NCBI GenBank assembly: GCA_934757155.1
Contig: CAKVLI010000001.1
Coordinates: forward strand, 310,001-374,000
Length of the DNA stretch: 64,000 bases
Reading direction: 5' to 3'
Origin: an uncultured Candidatus Melainabacteria bacterium
GTDB lineage: Bacteria; Cyanobacteriota; Vampirovibrionia; Gastranaerophilales; Gastranaerophilaceae
Shown: one piece after another, positions 24,968 through 33,244 of the stretch
Position numbering within the stretch: position 1 is the first letter of the stretch
Layout of the letters: each line of letters starts with the position of its first letter
Position numbers and translations under genes: made by a program
Notes under the pieces: generated by a model
The model's database searches: none
Seen by the model: only the letters and a program-made list of their open reading frames with translations
What the model was told of the DNA's origin: nothing

Positions 24968-25074
24968 AGAACCTTCAGGTTGGAATTATTGGCTAGCCAT
25001 ACTAAACATCCTGCTCACACCAAATCTTAAACGCTTAAAATCTACAATTCATCACATTAATTACCCATCATCAT

Positions 25075-25103
25075 TTGACAATTCAAACAAAATAACCTAC
25101 ACT
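25075..25103 (+). promoter_or_regulatory. Sigma-70-type promoter of the FkbM methyltransferase gene
   Basis: TTGACA (25075-25080), 17-bp spacer, TACACT (25098-25103). Transcription would start about 25110, close to the TAAGG before the ATG at 25123. Confidence 0.6.
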
Positions 25104-25122
25104 AACTAAACAACAGATAAGG

Positions 25123-25803
25123 ATGATGTTCATTTTGGAACAAGATAAAATTTTTGAAATTAAGAAAGCAAAATTCTACCTGCCACACTATCCGGTAGAT
25201 AGTATCTCAAACGTTATGGTAGGATTGAATAACTATTGGGATAATTGGCAAAATGGTGCTATACCTGTTATTGACAAATACCTCCCCGACAATGCCGTAA
25301 TCCTTGATATTGGTGCAAATGTCGGAAGTCACACCGTTTACTGGGCATTAGAGAGAAATGCAAGAAAAATTTATGCCTTTGAACCTTTACCTGATACTTT
25401 TTCAATCCTTAAAACAAATATTGAACTAAACAATTTGCAAAGCAAAGTAGTTTTGTATAACACCGGCTTGTCAGACACCGATTGCACAACTAAAATAGGT
25501 CTTTACAGAGAAACTAACATCGGTGGAACATCTTTCAAAAAAGACCAAAATGGGGAATTTAAGTTTAGCCCCCTTGATTCTTTTGAGATAAAAGAACACA
25601 TTGATTTAATCAAAATTGATGTCGAAGGTGCAGAAATTGAGGTTCTTAACGGTGCAATTAACACTATAAAAGAAAGCAAACCTATTATTGTTCTGGAAAC
25701 ATTTGATAAAAAATCTGAAGTTGATGATTTTATGCACGAAATCGGCTATGAACAAATAGACACTATACGCGAGGGAGAAGATTATATTTATAGATGCAAA
25801 TAA
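25123..25803 (+). CDS. FkbM family SAM-dependent methyltransferase
   Basis: 226 residues. SAM-binding motif I is ILDIGANVGSHTVYWA, the adenine-pocket acidic residue is in IYAFEPLPDTF, and LIKIDVEGAEIEVL is the FkbM family hallmark. Members methylate hydroxyl groups of sugars, polyketides or other small molecules; in genomes rich in surface-glycan genes, sugar O-methylation is likely. The exact start is uncertain because the ATGATG pair follows TAAGG closely. It stands alone between the flagellar operon and the tRNA. Confidence 0.9.
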   Translation: MMFILEQDKIFEIKKAKFYLPHYPVDSISNVMVGLNNYWDNWQNGAIPVIDKYLPDNAVILDIGANVGSHTVYWALERNARKIYAFEPLPDTFSILKTNIELNNLQSKVVLYNTGLSDTDCTTKIGLYRETNIGGTSFKKDQNGEFKFSPLDSFEIKEHIDLIKIDVEGAEIEVLNGAINTIKESKPIIVLETFDKKSEVDDFMHEIGYEQIDTIREGEDYIYRCK

Positions 25804-25955
25804 CGTCGACTCTTTCTCTTGCTCACTCGCGTTTAACGGCAATTCCGCATTTTGCTTCAAGACTTTGTCTTTCGCAAAATTGCTCCAGCCTCAGCTCGTT
25901 CGCGCCGAACTCGATAAAGTGCTTCGCACTTGGAGGTCGAGCCGTACTGTCATCT

Positions 25956-26001
25956 CCGCTAATAAAAAAGAGCCACTAATGTGACTCTTTTTTATTAGCG
26001 G
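25956..26001 (-). terminator. Long terminator-like hairpin overlapping the tRNA-Gly 3' end
   Basis: A perfect 17-bp inverted repeat, CCGCTAATAAAAAAGAG (25956-25972) against 25985-26001, with an inner CAC/GTG stem. The right arm includes the last five bases of the tRNA. The T6 run makes it a likely terminator for the tRNA transcript. Confidence 0.75.
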
Positions 26002-26068
26002 GAGACGAGGCTCGAACTCGCGACATCCTCCTTGGCAAGGAGGCATTCTACCACTGAATTACCCCCGC
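25997..26068 (-). tRNA. tRNA-Gly (GCC)
   Basis: 72 nt. Acceptor GCGGGGG pairs with CTCCCGC, allowing one G-U. The anticodon arm is CCTCC-TTGCCAA-GGAGG with anticodon GCC. The T arm is GCGAG-TTCGAGC-CTCGT (allowing a G-U), and the discriminator is U, as normal for bacterial tRNA-Gly. CCA is not encoded. A promoter lies at 26136-26163 and a long hairpin follows. Confidence 0.97.
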
Positions 26069-26099
26069 ATATAATCGCTTCCACTTGTGGGAGTTGCAA

Positions 26100-26124
26100 T
26101 GAACCAAATCATTTACCCCCGCGT
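26100..26124 (-). repeat. Partial repeat A unit in the tRNA-Gly leader
   Basis: Minus strand GCGGGGGTAAATGATTTGG starts about 18 nt downstream of the expected transcription start and 55 nt before the mature tRNA. The first ten bases, GCGGGGGTAA, are identical to the first ten of the tRNA itself. Confidence 0.6.
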
Positions 26125-26135
26125 GGTATGTTATT

Positions 26136-26163
26136 ATAATACATGCTCAACTTTTTAAGTCAA
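26136..26163 (-). promoter_or_regulatory. Promoter of tRNA-Gly
   Basis: Minus strand TTGACT (26158-26163), 16-bp spacer, TATTAT (26136-26141); a TATAAT three bases on is an alternative -10. It starts within a few bases of the stop of the upstream 218-residue gene. Confidence 0.65.
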
Positions 26164-26169
26164 CCCTGA

Positions 26170-26826
26170 CTATTCTTTAATATATCCTAACTGTACAAAA
26201 GGATTTTCCTCGCCCTTTTCCGGTCTAAATGATACTCCACGAAACTCAAAATCCTTAATCTCACCCTTTTTATTCCTTACAGCCTCAAACTTCGTATGCA
26301 GACCATATAAGTTACCGTCTTTATCATGGAACATCTGAGCGCGTCTTTTAGCAAACTCCAACCCTTTAACTCTGTAATTCCTATTCGCCATGTTCAACTC
26401 GGCAGATTTACGCTTGCCATTCACTACCGGCGATTTCCCCTTCAATCTTCCCAAAGGTTTGCCCCAAGTCGCATCAAAAGTATACACATCATCACCTGTC
26501 AACAAATACGCAATCGGATTAAATTTTCCATTATCCCAACCGCCGTTATTATCATAAAAAGAACGTCCAATCGGATTCATTCTATAACTTCTGTCCCACG
26601 AACTGAAAAACTTTTTTAAATCCTCTAAAAAAGATAGCTTTTCAGTCACCTGCGCTTTCGGTCTTGAATTCAACATCGTAACCAGTTTTCGCTGTAATTT
26701 TTTTGTTAAATCCATTGACACAACAGGTGCATAACTGCCATTTTTTTCTGCAACCCAATGTACCACAGGATACACTGCGCGAAAATTTGTGTTGTTAGAA
26801 TATGAAGATGCAGATTGAATTCTCAT
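26170..26826 (-). CDS. Hypothetical protein with an N-terminal NFRA motif
   Basis: 218 residues, basic, with no signal peptide or membrane segment. It opens MRIQSASSYSNNTNFRAVYP. A short polar lead followed by N-F-x-(A/G) is shared in kind with the proteins at 41173 (HIKTFGA) and 63067 (NVSFGL). The rest has many aromatic and basic residues (SWDRSYRMNPIGRSFYDNNGGWDN, in pieces) and a C-terminal FEFRGVSFRPEKGE. I do not recognise a family. Its upstream AT-rich region has no clear promoter. The stop is followed at once by the tRNA promoter. Confidence 0.75.
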   Translation of the reverse strand: MRIQSASSYSNNTNFRAVYPVVHWVAEKNGSYAPVVSMDLTKKLQRKLVTMLNSRPKAQVTEKLSFLEDLKKFFSSWDRSYRMNPIGRSFYDNNGGWDNGKFNPIAYLLTGDDVYTFDATWGKPLGRLKGKSPVVNGKRKSAELNMANRNYRVKGLEFAKRRAQMFHDKDGNLYGLHTKFEAVRNKKGEIKDFEFRGVSFRPEKGEENPFVQLGYIKE

Positions 26827-26891
26827 ACTAACTTAAAACCCCTAAATATTTTTTTTGCTACTTTAATTTACTATCGTTTCAAAACACACAA

Positions 26892-27053
26892 ATCCGGTAG
26901 TTTTTACCAACCCTCACCCGACACTTCGTGTCACCCTCTCCCCCAGAGAGGGTAGACAATTTAACATTCTTGGTCACTTAGTCACTTGATCACTAAAATA
27001 CACCAAGTTGATATTCTGACCAATCAACCCCATCATTTACCCCCCCACCCCTA
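26892..27053 (-). repeat. Repeat mosaic at the 3' end of the aminotransferase gene (modules A, B, D)
   Basis: From the aminotransferase stop (TAG, 27051) the minus strand reads GGGGTGGGGGGGTAAATG, then TTGATTGGTCAGAATATC (repeat A), then ATTTTAGTGATCAAGTGACT (module B, 26975-27000), then the D palindrome CCCTCTC...GAGAGGG with a GACACTTCGTGTC hairpin, and a partial A tail (GGTAAAAACTACCGG). No gene is seen between 26827 and 27051. Confidence 0.8.
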
Positions 27054-28286
27054 AAAGGTAAATCCGTCTTCTTTCATCCTTCTGAAAACTTCTTCGATTT
27101 CAGAATCCTTACACACAATAGACACACGGAAATATCTGTCGCCATATTCTCCGAATGCTTTTCCAGGAACAGCCACGATTCCTGATTTATGCATCAAATC
27201 ATCCGTAAACTCAACAGAGCTTTTGTATCTCAGAGGAATCGGAAGCCACAAATAAAACGTTGCGTCAGGGATATTAAAATCCCCCCAGCCCAATTCTTTC
27301 AAGCCTTTTACAAACATATCCTGTTTTCTTTTGAAAGCAACATTAGCTGCCTGCATATATTCATCACCCTCTTTGGAGTTAAGAATTGCAGCACCAGCTT
27401 TTTGTAAAGCCTTAAATATACCTGAATCAAGAGTTGATTTTAGTTTCCCAAAAATTTTAACCGCTTCACTGTTACCGCATATCCAGCCTAATCTCCAACC
27501 TGTCATTGCGTATGGTTTTGAAAAGCTGTAAAATTCAACCGCAATATCTTTTGCGCCTTCTATTGCAAGTACACTCAACGGTTTTAATTCCGGCTTGAAA
27601 TACATATCGCTGTATGCGGCATCTGAAAGCAATAATATATCATGTTTTTTACAAAACTCAACAACACTTTTCAAATATTCTTCTGTAGCTGTTGCCCCGA
27701 GCGGATTGTTAGGATAATTTATCAACAACGCTTTGACTTTTTTCGGGTTGTATCCGTCTTTGATAAGTTGCTCCCAAACCTTCTCCATATCAGGCATAAA
27801 TTTTTCTTCTTCTTTCAGAGGAACAGGGTAAGCTAAACCTCCTGAAACCTTCACCATTTCTTTATAAGAAGCATACCCCGGGTCAGGAACCATGATTATT
27901 TCTTTATCTTCTTTAACCGTTGTAGGGTTTATCAACACACGGATAAAATTCGCCAAACCTTCTTTTGAACCGATGAGAGAGAAAACTTCCGTATCAGGAT
28001 TTAAATCAACACCGAAACGGGTTTTCATCCTCAATGCGCAAGCTTCACGAAAATATTTTTCACCTTTTGGAGAAGAATATGTATGAATTCCTTCTTCATC
28101 AAGGGCAGCTTTTAGTGCGTCAATCGCAAACTTAGGCGGTGCTTGAGTCGGCGCGCCCATGGAAAGAGAGATTGGTGCTCTTCCTTTTTCCTTCAATTCA
28201 GGTGTAATTTTTGCTACAGTTTCTTTAATACGAAACATAATATATGTTTCAAGCGATTGAACATAGTCGTTAAATTTTTCTTGCAT
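27051..28286 (-). CDS. LL-diaminopimelate aminotransferase-like PLP enzyme
   Basis: 411 residues, fold-type I aminotransferase. PLP-binding SFSKPYAMTGWRLGW holds the Schiff-base Lys; NYPNNPLGATAT and SDAAYSDMYF hold the conserved Asn and Asp/Tyr; the C-terminus FRVSIVC carries the substrate-binding Arg. The overall pattern (MGAPTQAPP, then YSSPKGEKYFREA) is close to DapL/AlaC-type enzymes, which make LL-DAP for the cell wall and lysine, or transaminate alanine. DapL is the likely reading but other substrates are possible. GAGGAT precedes the ATG. Stop in a repeat A head. Confidence 0.85.
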   Translation of the reverse strand: MQEKFNDYVQSLETYIMFRIKETVAKITPELKEKGRAPISLSMGAPTQAPPKFAIDALKAALDEEGIHTYSSPKGEKYFREACALRMKTRFGVDLNPDTEVFSLIGSKEGLANFIRVLINPTTVKEDKEIIMVPDPGYASYKEMVKVSGGLAYPVPLKEEEKFMPDMEKVWEQLIKDGYNPKKVKALLINYPNNPLGATATEEYLKSVVEFCKKHDILLLSDAAYSDMYFKPELKPLSVLAIEGAKDIAVEFYSFSKPYAMTGWRLGWICGNSEAVKIFGKLKSTLDSGIFKALQKAGAAILNSKEGDEYMQAANVAFKRKQDMFVKGLKELGWGDFNIPDATFYLWLPIPLRYKSSVEFTDDLMHKSGIVAVPGKAFGEYGDRYFRVSIVCKDSEIEEVFRRMKEDGFTF

Positions 28287-28356
28287 TATAAGCTATCCTC
28301 ATCTTTCCGTGTGGATACATTATATAAAACGCGTCGAAAAAAGTCAAAACTGTGAA

Positions 28357-28672
28357 CTAGTCGCCCAAAAAGACCAGTGGAATATCATGTTCACAAGCAT
28401 ATTTTCTTAAAAAGCCTATCTTTTGGTTTCTTGTCATCCAGACCAGTTGTAATAAATCCTTTGGTAGATGACTCTTTGGGGAATCCTATTAATGCCCAAT
28501 CCTCAACCTCATCGAATTTTAGTACAATCAAACCGTCTTTATCTTTATAAACACCTTTAATATTGGTACTTCCGTCAGGGTTAACGTGTGTTATAGCTGC
28601 ATTAATACGACTCTCCTTAGGAAATTTTATTAATTTGCAGGCTAATATCTCATCTATAGCACTATAGTGGAT
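28357..28672 (-). pseudogene. Frameshifted remnant of an unrecognised gene
   Basis: In the 474-bp gap before the TPR gene, the minus strand encodes a protein-like stretch without a normal start codon. It runs from IHYSAIDEILACKLIKFP through DGSTNIKGVYKDKDGLIVLK and EDWALIGFPKESS to a frame break around 28425. A second frame continues NQKIGFLRKYACEHDIPLVF and stops at 28357. Both halves read as folded-protein sequence, so this is most simply a truncated and frameshifted gene. Family unknown. Nothing else is seen in 28287-28356 or 28673-28725. Confidence 0.6.
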
Positions 28673-28725
28673 TTAAAAAGCGTAAAAAAATTTTTGTCAC
28701 TCTCCACTTTTTACAAATTCTCTAC

Positions 28726-28754
28726 TCGACCGAAAAGACAGATTTTGATATAAT
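28726..28754 (+). promoter_or_regulatory. Extended -10 promoter of the TPR gene, leaderless arrangement
   Basis: TGATATAAT (hexamer 28749-28754) is followed by six bases and the ATG at 28761. A weak -35 (TCGACC, 28726-28731) lies 17 bp upstream. No Shine-Dalgarno is possible in a 0-1 nt leader. Confidence 0.55.
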
Positions 28755-28760
28755 TGTCAT

Positions 28761-29897
28761 ATGGAGAATGAAATCGAAAAATTACAATCCATATTAAGGG
28801 AGGACCCGTCAAATTTTCAAGCCAGACGAGAGTTATCTGTAATGCTTGCAGACAAAGGGTTTAACGAAGAAGCTTTATCTAATCTTCAGTATCTGGAAAA
28901 ATATTTTCCGGAAGACGCTGAGCTTCAATACAACCTCGGAATCCAATATGAGAAACTTAAAGATTTTGAAAACGCAAAAAAAAGCTACGAAAAAGCTATC
29001 CAAATTGCACCGCAGGAAGATTTTTATTACAATCTCGGGGAAGTGCTTATAGAACTCCAGGAATGGGATAACGCAATAACTGCGTTTGAAACCGTAATCA
29101 AAACCGACCCTAAAGACGGAAATTGCTACTTCAACCTAGGACTTTGTTATTACAAAAAAGAAGAAATTAACAAAGCTATGGATTACTTCCAAAGAGCTGC
29201 AGAGCTTAATCCGAGAGATATTTACGCATATTTTTATCTTGGAAACATTTATCAGCATCAAGGCTTGACAAACTTTGCAGAAGAAAACTACAAAAAAGTT
29301 CTGGCAGTTGCCCCTGATTACAGTTGGGCATACTATAATTTGGCATCAATTGCATACCAAAACGGAAACCTTGAAGAAGCTAAAGAATACCTCTTGAAAA
29401 CTATTCAACACAATGATAGAGATATTGAAGCCTACAAACTTTTAACAAAAATTTGTATCAAACAAAATGAAATAGAAGAAATTATTTCTATTCTTCGCTC
29501 AAGATTAAAAAAGGATACAAACGGAGATTTGTTCTATATTCTTGCTCAAATTTATAAACGCATCGGAAGCAAAGGCAAATATTATAATTGTCTCGGAATG
29601 GCATTGGAAGAATCCATGACACTAACTTTTCCTGAAGATTTAGTCCAAAAAGAATTCGATAAAGTTGAATCCGAAATTGATGAGGACGAAGATTTTGACG
29701 ATGATGAAGACTATGACGAATTCGATGAGGAAGAGGAAGAGGAAGAGGAGAACGAAGAGAGGGACGAAGATGTAGAAGAATCCGATGAAGCTGATGACTC
29801 TGAAGATGAAAATTCTGAAAATTCAGACGAAGAGGGAGGTTTTGACGAAGATGATATTGATGATGAAGATTTTGATGAGGATGAAGAAGACATATAA
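28761..29897 (+). CDS. TPR-repeat protein with a long acidic tail
   Basis: 378 residues. About six to seven tetratricopeptide repeats fill residues 20-250 (e.g. AELQYNLGIQYEKLKDFENAKKSYEKA and GNCYFNLGLCYYKKEEINKAMDYF). Residues 298-378 are almost entirely Asp/Glu, with runs such as EEEEEEEE, so the protein is strongly acidic and the tail disordered. TPR domains scaffold protein contacts; an acidic tail can bind basic partners. No signal peptide, so cytosolic. Its stop overlaps the recN start by one base (TAATG), so the two are coupled. Confidence 0.88.
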   Translation: MENEIEKLQSILREDPSNFQARRELSVMLADKGFNEEALSNLQYLEKYFPEDAELQYNLGIQYEKLKDFENAKKSYEKAIQIAPQEDFYYNLGEVLIELQEWDNAITAFETVIKTDPKDGNCYFNLGLCYYKKEEINKAMDYFQRAAELNPRDIYAYFYLGNIYQHQGLTNFAEENYKKVLAVAPDYSWAYYNLASIAYQNGNLEEAKEYLLKTIQHNDRDIEAYKLLTKICIKQNEIEEIISILRSRLKKDTNGDLFYILAQIYKRIGSKGKYYNCLGMALEESMTLTFPEDLVQKEFDKVESEIDEDEDFDDDEDYDEFDEEEEEEEENEERDEDVEESDEADDSEDENSENSDEEGGFDEDDIDDEDFDEDEEDI

Positions 29898-31546
29898 TGC
29901 TTAGCAAAATTTTTATTAAAAACTACATATTAATTGATGAATTGGAACTTAAACTCGCCGACGGATTAAACATCATAACCGGCGAAACAGGTGCGGGTAA
30001 GAGTATCCTCATAAACGCAATAGATATCGCACTTGGAGCTAAAACCGGAAAAGAGGTTATAAAAACAGGTGCAGACAAAGCCGTTATCGAACTTACTATC
30101 CTCAACCGAAAACAAGATATCACAAAGCTTTTTGAAGAATACGGCGTGGATAATTGCGGAGAAGAAATAGTTCTTTCAAAAGAAGTCACCCAAACAGGCT
30201 CTCGCTCAAAAGTTAATGGCTGTTTGGTTAATCAGGAATTTATAAAAATATTCCGCGAACTGTTCTTGGATATCCACTCTCAACACCAAACATACTCATT
30301 TTTGCAGCCAAAATATCATATCCGATTATTGGATGCTTATACAAAAAATACATGCGGCGAAATGCTTGAAGATTACAGAAACAGATTTGAGAATTACAAG
30401 TCAATGCTTGCCGAGCTTGAAAACCTCAAAAACGCTTCTCAAAAAACAGAAGAACAAATCGATTTTCTGAAATTTCAGGTAGAAGAAATTGAAAACGCCG
30501 AACTTAATTCAACCTCAGAAGACGAGGATTTGAATAACGAACTCGCCGTTCTCGAAAACGCAGAAAAATTAAAGGAACTCACAGGAAGCACGTATTGGAC
30601 ATTATCAGGAGATGATGGCTCAATTATAGAAGCCCTTTTCCAGCTAAAAGCATCTCTGAGTAAAGCTTCCGGATTGGATAATTCTTTGGAGAATTTGGAA
30701 TCTTCTCTTGTTGATTCTATTGAAAACTTAAAAGAAATTTCATCTTCACTCAGAGATTACTCATCATCATTAGAGAACGACACGGAAAGAATCAACGAAA
30801 TTCAGGAAAGACTCTTCTTGCTGGACAAACTCAAAAGAAAATACGGCGGGACTATTGAGAAGGTTATGGCAACCGGAACAAATCTCCGAAAAGAGCTTGA
30901 TAGTATTGAATTTTCGACACAAAATATCGAAACTCTTGAGCAGGAAATAAAAGACAAAAAGAAAGAGTTACTTCAAAAAGCGGAAGAGATTTCTAAGCAA
31001 AGAAAAAATTATGCCCAAGTTCTTTCTGCCCTCATTGTTGAAAAGCTTGAAAAACTTGAACTTCCGAAAGTCAGATTTGAAATCGGATTTGAGCCTTGCG
31101 AACTCGGCGTAAACGGGATTGATAAGGTGGAATTTTTAATTTCAACCAACATATCGGAAGGGCTGAAGCCGCTTGCTAAAGTAGCTTCAGGCGGTGAGAT
31201 TTCAAGAGTAATGCTTGCAATAAAAACGATTTTTGCTCAGTCAGATAACATTGAAACTGTTGTATTTGATGAAATTGATACGGGAATTTCCGGCAAAACC
31301 TCTCAAGCAGTGGCGGATGAAGTCAAAGAGTTGTCAAAATATATGCAGATAATAATGATTACTCACCAAGCAATAATTGCTTCAAAATCCGATAGACATT
31401 TCTATGTAAGCAAAAGTCAGGACGAAACAACCAACGTCAAATTTTCCGTGCTTGAAGGGGAAGCAAAGCTAAAAGCTATCGCAGAACTTGCTGGCGGTGA
31501 GATTACGCAAGAGTCAATAAAATTCGCCCAAACATTGATTAGTTAA
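29897..31546 (+). CDS. recN: DNA repair protein RecN
   Basis: 549 residues, typical for RecN, an SMC-like ATPase that acts at double-strand breaks. Walker A is GETGAGKSIL (29-38). The coiled-coil arms span about 150-380. DIHSQHQTYSFL near residue 115 is a RecN hallmark; the ABC signature is SGGEISRVML and Walker B is TVVFDEIDTGISG. The C-terminal ITHQAIIASKSDRHFYVSK is also standard. Translationally coupled to the upstream TPR gene, an unusual partner. Confidence 0.97.
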   Translation: MLSKIFIKNYILIDELELKLADGLNIITGETGAGKSILINAIDIALGAKTGKEVIKTGADKAVIELTILNRKQDITKLFEEYGVDNCGEEIVLSKEVTQTGSRSKVNGCLVNQEFIKIFRELFLDIHSQHQTYSFLQPKYHIRLLDAYTKNTCGEMLEDYRNRFENYKSMLAELENLKNASQKTEEQIDFLKFQVEEIENAELNSTSEDEDLNNELAVLENAEKLKELTGSTYWTLSGDDGSIIEALFQLKASLSKASGLDNSLENLESSLVDSIENLKEISSSLRDYSSSLENDTERINEIQERLFLLDKLKRKYGGTIEKVMATGTNLRKELDSIEFSTQNIETLEQEIKDKKKELLQKAEEISKQRKNYAQVLSALIVEKLEKLELPKVRFEIGFEPCELGVNGIDKVEFLISTNISEGLKPLAKVASGGEISRVMLAIKTIFAQSDNIETVVFDEIDTGISGKTSQAVADEVKELSKYMQIIMITHQAIIASKSDRHFYVSKSQDETTNVKFSVLEGEAKLKAIAELAGGEITQESIKFAQTLIS

Positions 31547-31548
31547 AG

Positions 31549-31712
31549 TTTTTGCGGTGGGAATCACTACGTTTTTCCCACCCTACGTCTTCACCAAACT
31601 AGTAGCCTGGACTTACCAACCTCCTACATTTCCCCCCCTATTCCGGAGGACACTAAACCAGTAGTCTTTACCAACCAATCAAATACATTTACCCCCATTT
31701 ACCCCTACCCCC
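31549..31712 (-). repeat. Repeat mosaic between recN and the sHSP-like gene (modules C and A)
   Basis: Module C (31549-31586) follows recN directly. Two repeat A units then follow (about 31591-31638 and 31650-31712), heads facing the convergent sHSP-like gene, whose TAG stop lies in GGGGGGTAGGGGTAAATGGG. No gene is supported between 31547 and 31705. Confidence 0.85.
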
Positions 31713-32205
31713 CGAATGGAATAGTGATAATATATTTATCGCCTTTTTTCTCCTTCATAATTTTTGAAGAATCCACTTTTTCGTCAAGATAATATGTTTG
31801 ACTGAAGTTCAAAATCTTCTCTCCGCTGAGTGTTTGTTTGTCAGCTTCGCCGGAAATAGTTACTGCATTGTCATGAAAATCAACCTTAACCGCTTTTTCG
31901 TTTCCGTTTAGTGGTTTCAAATCAACAATAATTTTGTATTCATTATTCTCACGTACAATATTAACGAGCATCGGGCGCATTTTTGGCTCAAACGGATTTT
32001 CTGTCATTTTGTCTTCCATTCGTCTAAAATTCTTCTCCTGTTGGTTCATCATTTTTTCAATTCTGCGCACGTTATACATCGGATCAGCCATTTTGTGAAT
32101 CATAAGCTCCATTGCACAATAGAACGCGAAAAACGCCGCAAGAAAAGATATTATAATAATACCTATAATCTTCAACCAAATTCCTCTTTTTTCTTCTTCG
32201 AACAT
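31705..32205 (-). CDS. Membrane-anchored Hsp20/alpha-crystallin-like protein
   Basis: 166 residues. One N-terminal membrane helix (about 11-33), a coiled segment with many Met and Arg residues, then an alpha-crystallin-like beta domain (about 80-166): VNIVRENNEYKIIVDLKPLNGN, then VDFHDNAVTISGEAD and a C-terminal YIITIPFG. Small heat-shock proteins hold unfolded clients; here the anchor would place the domain at the membrane, probably facing the periplasm. The C-terminal GG codons are repeat A bases. It may be the last gene after eda-kdgK-csaB, 85 bp downstream of csaB. Confidence 0.78.
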   Translation of the reverse strand: MFEEEKRGIWLKIIGIIIISFLAAFFAFYCAMELMIHKMADPMYNVRRIEKMMNQQEKNFRRMEDKMTENPFEPKMRPMLVNIVRENNEYKIIVDLKPLNGNEKAVKVDFHDNAVTISGEADKQTLSGEKILNFSQTYYLDEKVDSSKIMKEKKGDKYIITIPFGG

Positions 32206-32290
32206 AAAAACTCCTTTCCTTTTTGGAATATTAAACCCAATATAAATCGCAAAAACAATTACCGAGTCAGCAGTCCGATTGGGGAATAAA

Positions 32291-33244
32291 TTAAATCATA
32301 GGAAAGGTAAATTCGGAGATGTGGTAACTTTTTGTATCAAGGTTTATCAGTTTGTCAAAACTTTCGCTCAGATTTTCCTGCCCGATTTCAATTAACGGAA
32401 ATCCGATATCATCTGCAAGCTTTTTGACTTTGATATCGTAATCAATTCCCAAAACTTTTACACCTGCTTTCGCCGCGACGAGTGAGGAGTGAAAACGCAT
32501 ACCTATCAGGTATTCCAGATTGCAAATTTCTTTGACAATTTCGTCTGATGTCAAACCGGAATACAGTTTCGTTTTAAGTCCGAAAGAAGAGAATTTTTTC
32601 AAAACCTCAATATCCAAAGAATCCTGCAAGGATATAAGTTTAACCTCTTCGTTCGGAAATCTTTTTTCAATTTCTTGAGCAAGATTTTTGAGAAACTCGT
32701 CAGTTAGTCCACTGAAACTTCTCAGTTGAACCCCGACTCCTTTGTGTTCATTTTCTGTCGGAATTTTTATTCCAAAAACGGGGTCAGAAACCAGTTCTGA
32801 TTCTATTCCCATTTCTTGCAATAGTTTCTGTGAACCGATATCGCGAACAGTAATTTTATCGCAGTGTTTCAGCACAAACTTTGTTAAAAATTTCCCGATT
32901 TTTGTTCTGAAAGGTGTAAAACCTTGCGCAAAAATTACAACTTTTTTACCTAAAACAATCGCTGTCATAATGATTGCAAGATAATAAATAAGGCTTTTCA
33001 AGCTTGTAACATCCTGCAAAAGACTTCCGCCACCGGACACCAAAACATCTGATTTCAAAATAGGCTTAATAAAATCCAGCATGCCGGCAGTTTGAACACC
33101 ATACAATCGCGCAGTTTTTTCTAGGTTAGAGGAAATAACTGTTACTTCTCCTTTTTCTTTGAGATGTGAAGTCAAAATGCTTGCAATAACTTCATCTCCG
33201 AAGTTATCAAACCCTATGTAGCCTGAAACTACGTATTTTGTCAT
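32291..33244 (-). CDS. csaB: Polysaccharide pyruvyl transferase CsaB
   Basis: 317 residues. GYIGFDNFGDEVIASILTSHL at the N-terminus, SGGGSLLQDVTS, FAQGFTPFRT and the C-terminal GMRFHSSLVAAKAGV are CsaB signatures. CsaB adds pyruvate ketals to cell-wall-linked polysaccharide, which anchors SLH-domain surface proteins; it is common in Cyanobacteria and relatives with SLH porins. Its ATG overlaps the kdgK stop (TAATG), so it is co-transcribed with sugar-acid catabolic genes, a mixed operon. Confidence 0.92.
   Translation of the reverse strand: MTKYVVSGYIGFDNFGDEVIASILTSHLKEKGEVTVISSNLEKTARLYGVQTAGMLDFIKPILKSDVLVSGGGSLLQDVTSLKSLIYYLAIIMTAIVLGKKVVIFAQGFTPFRTKIGKFLTKFVLKHCDKITVRDIGSQKLLQEMGIESELVSDPVFGIKIPTENEHKGVGVQLRSFSGLTDEFLKNLAQEIEKRFPNEEVKLISLQDSLDIEVLKKFSSFGLKTKLYSGLTSDEIVKEICNLEYLIGMRFHSSLVAAKAGVKVLGIDYDIKVKKLADDIGFPLIEIGQENLSESFDKLINLDTKSYHISEFTFPMI

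Noticed and set aside
29711..29893. Serine-rich open frame opposite the TPR gene
   Set aside because: It is the antisense of the acidic GAN/GAY codon tail, which yields Ser-rich frames automatically.
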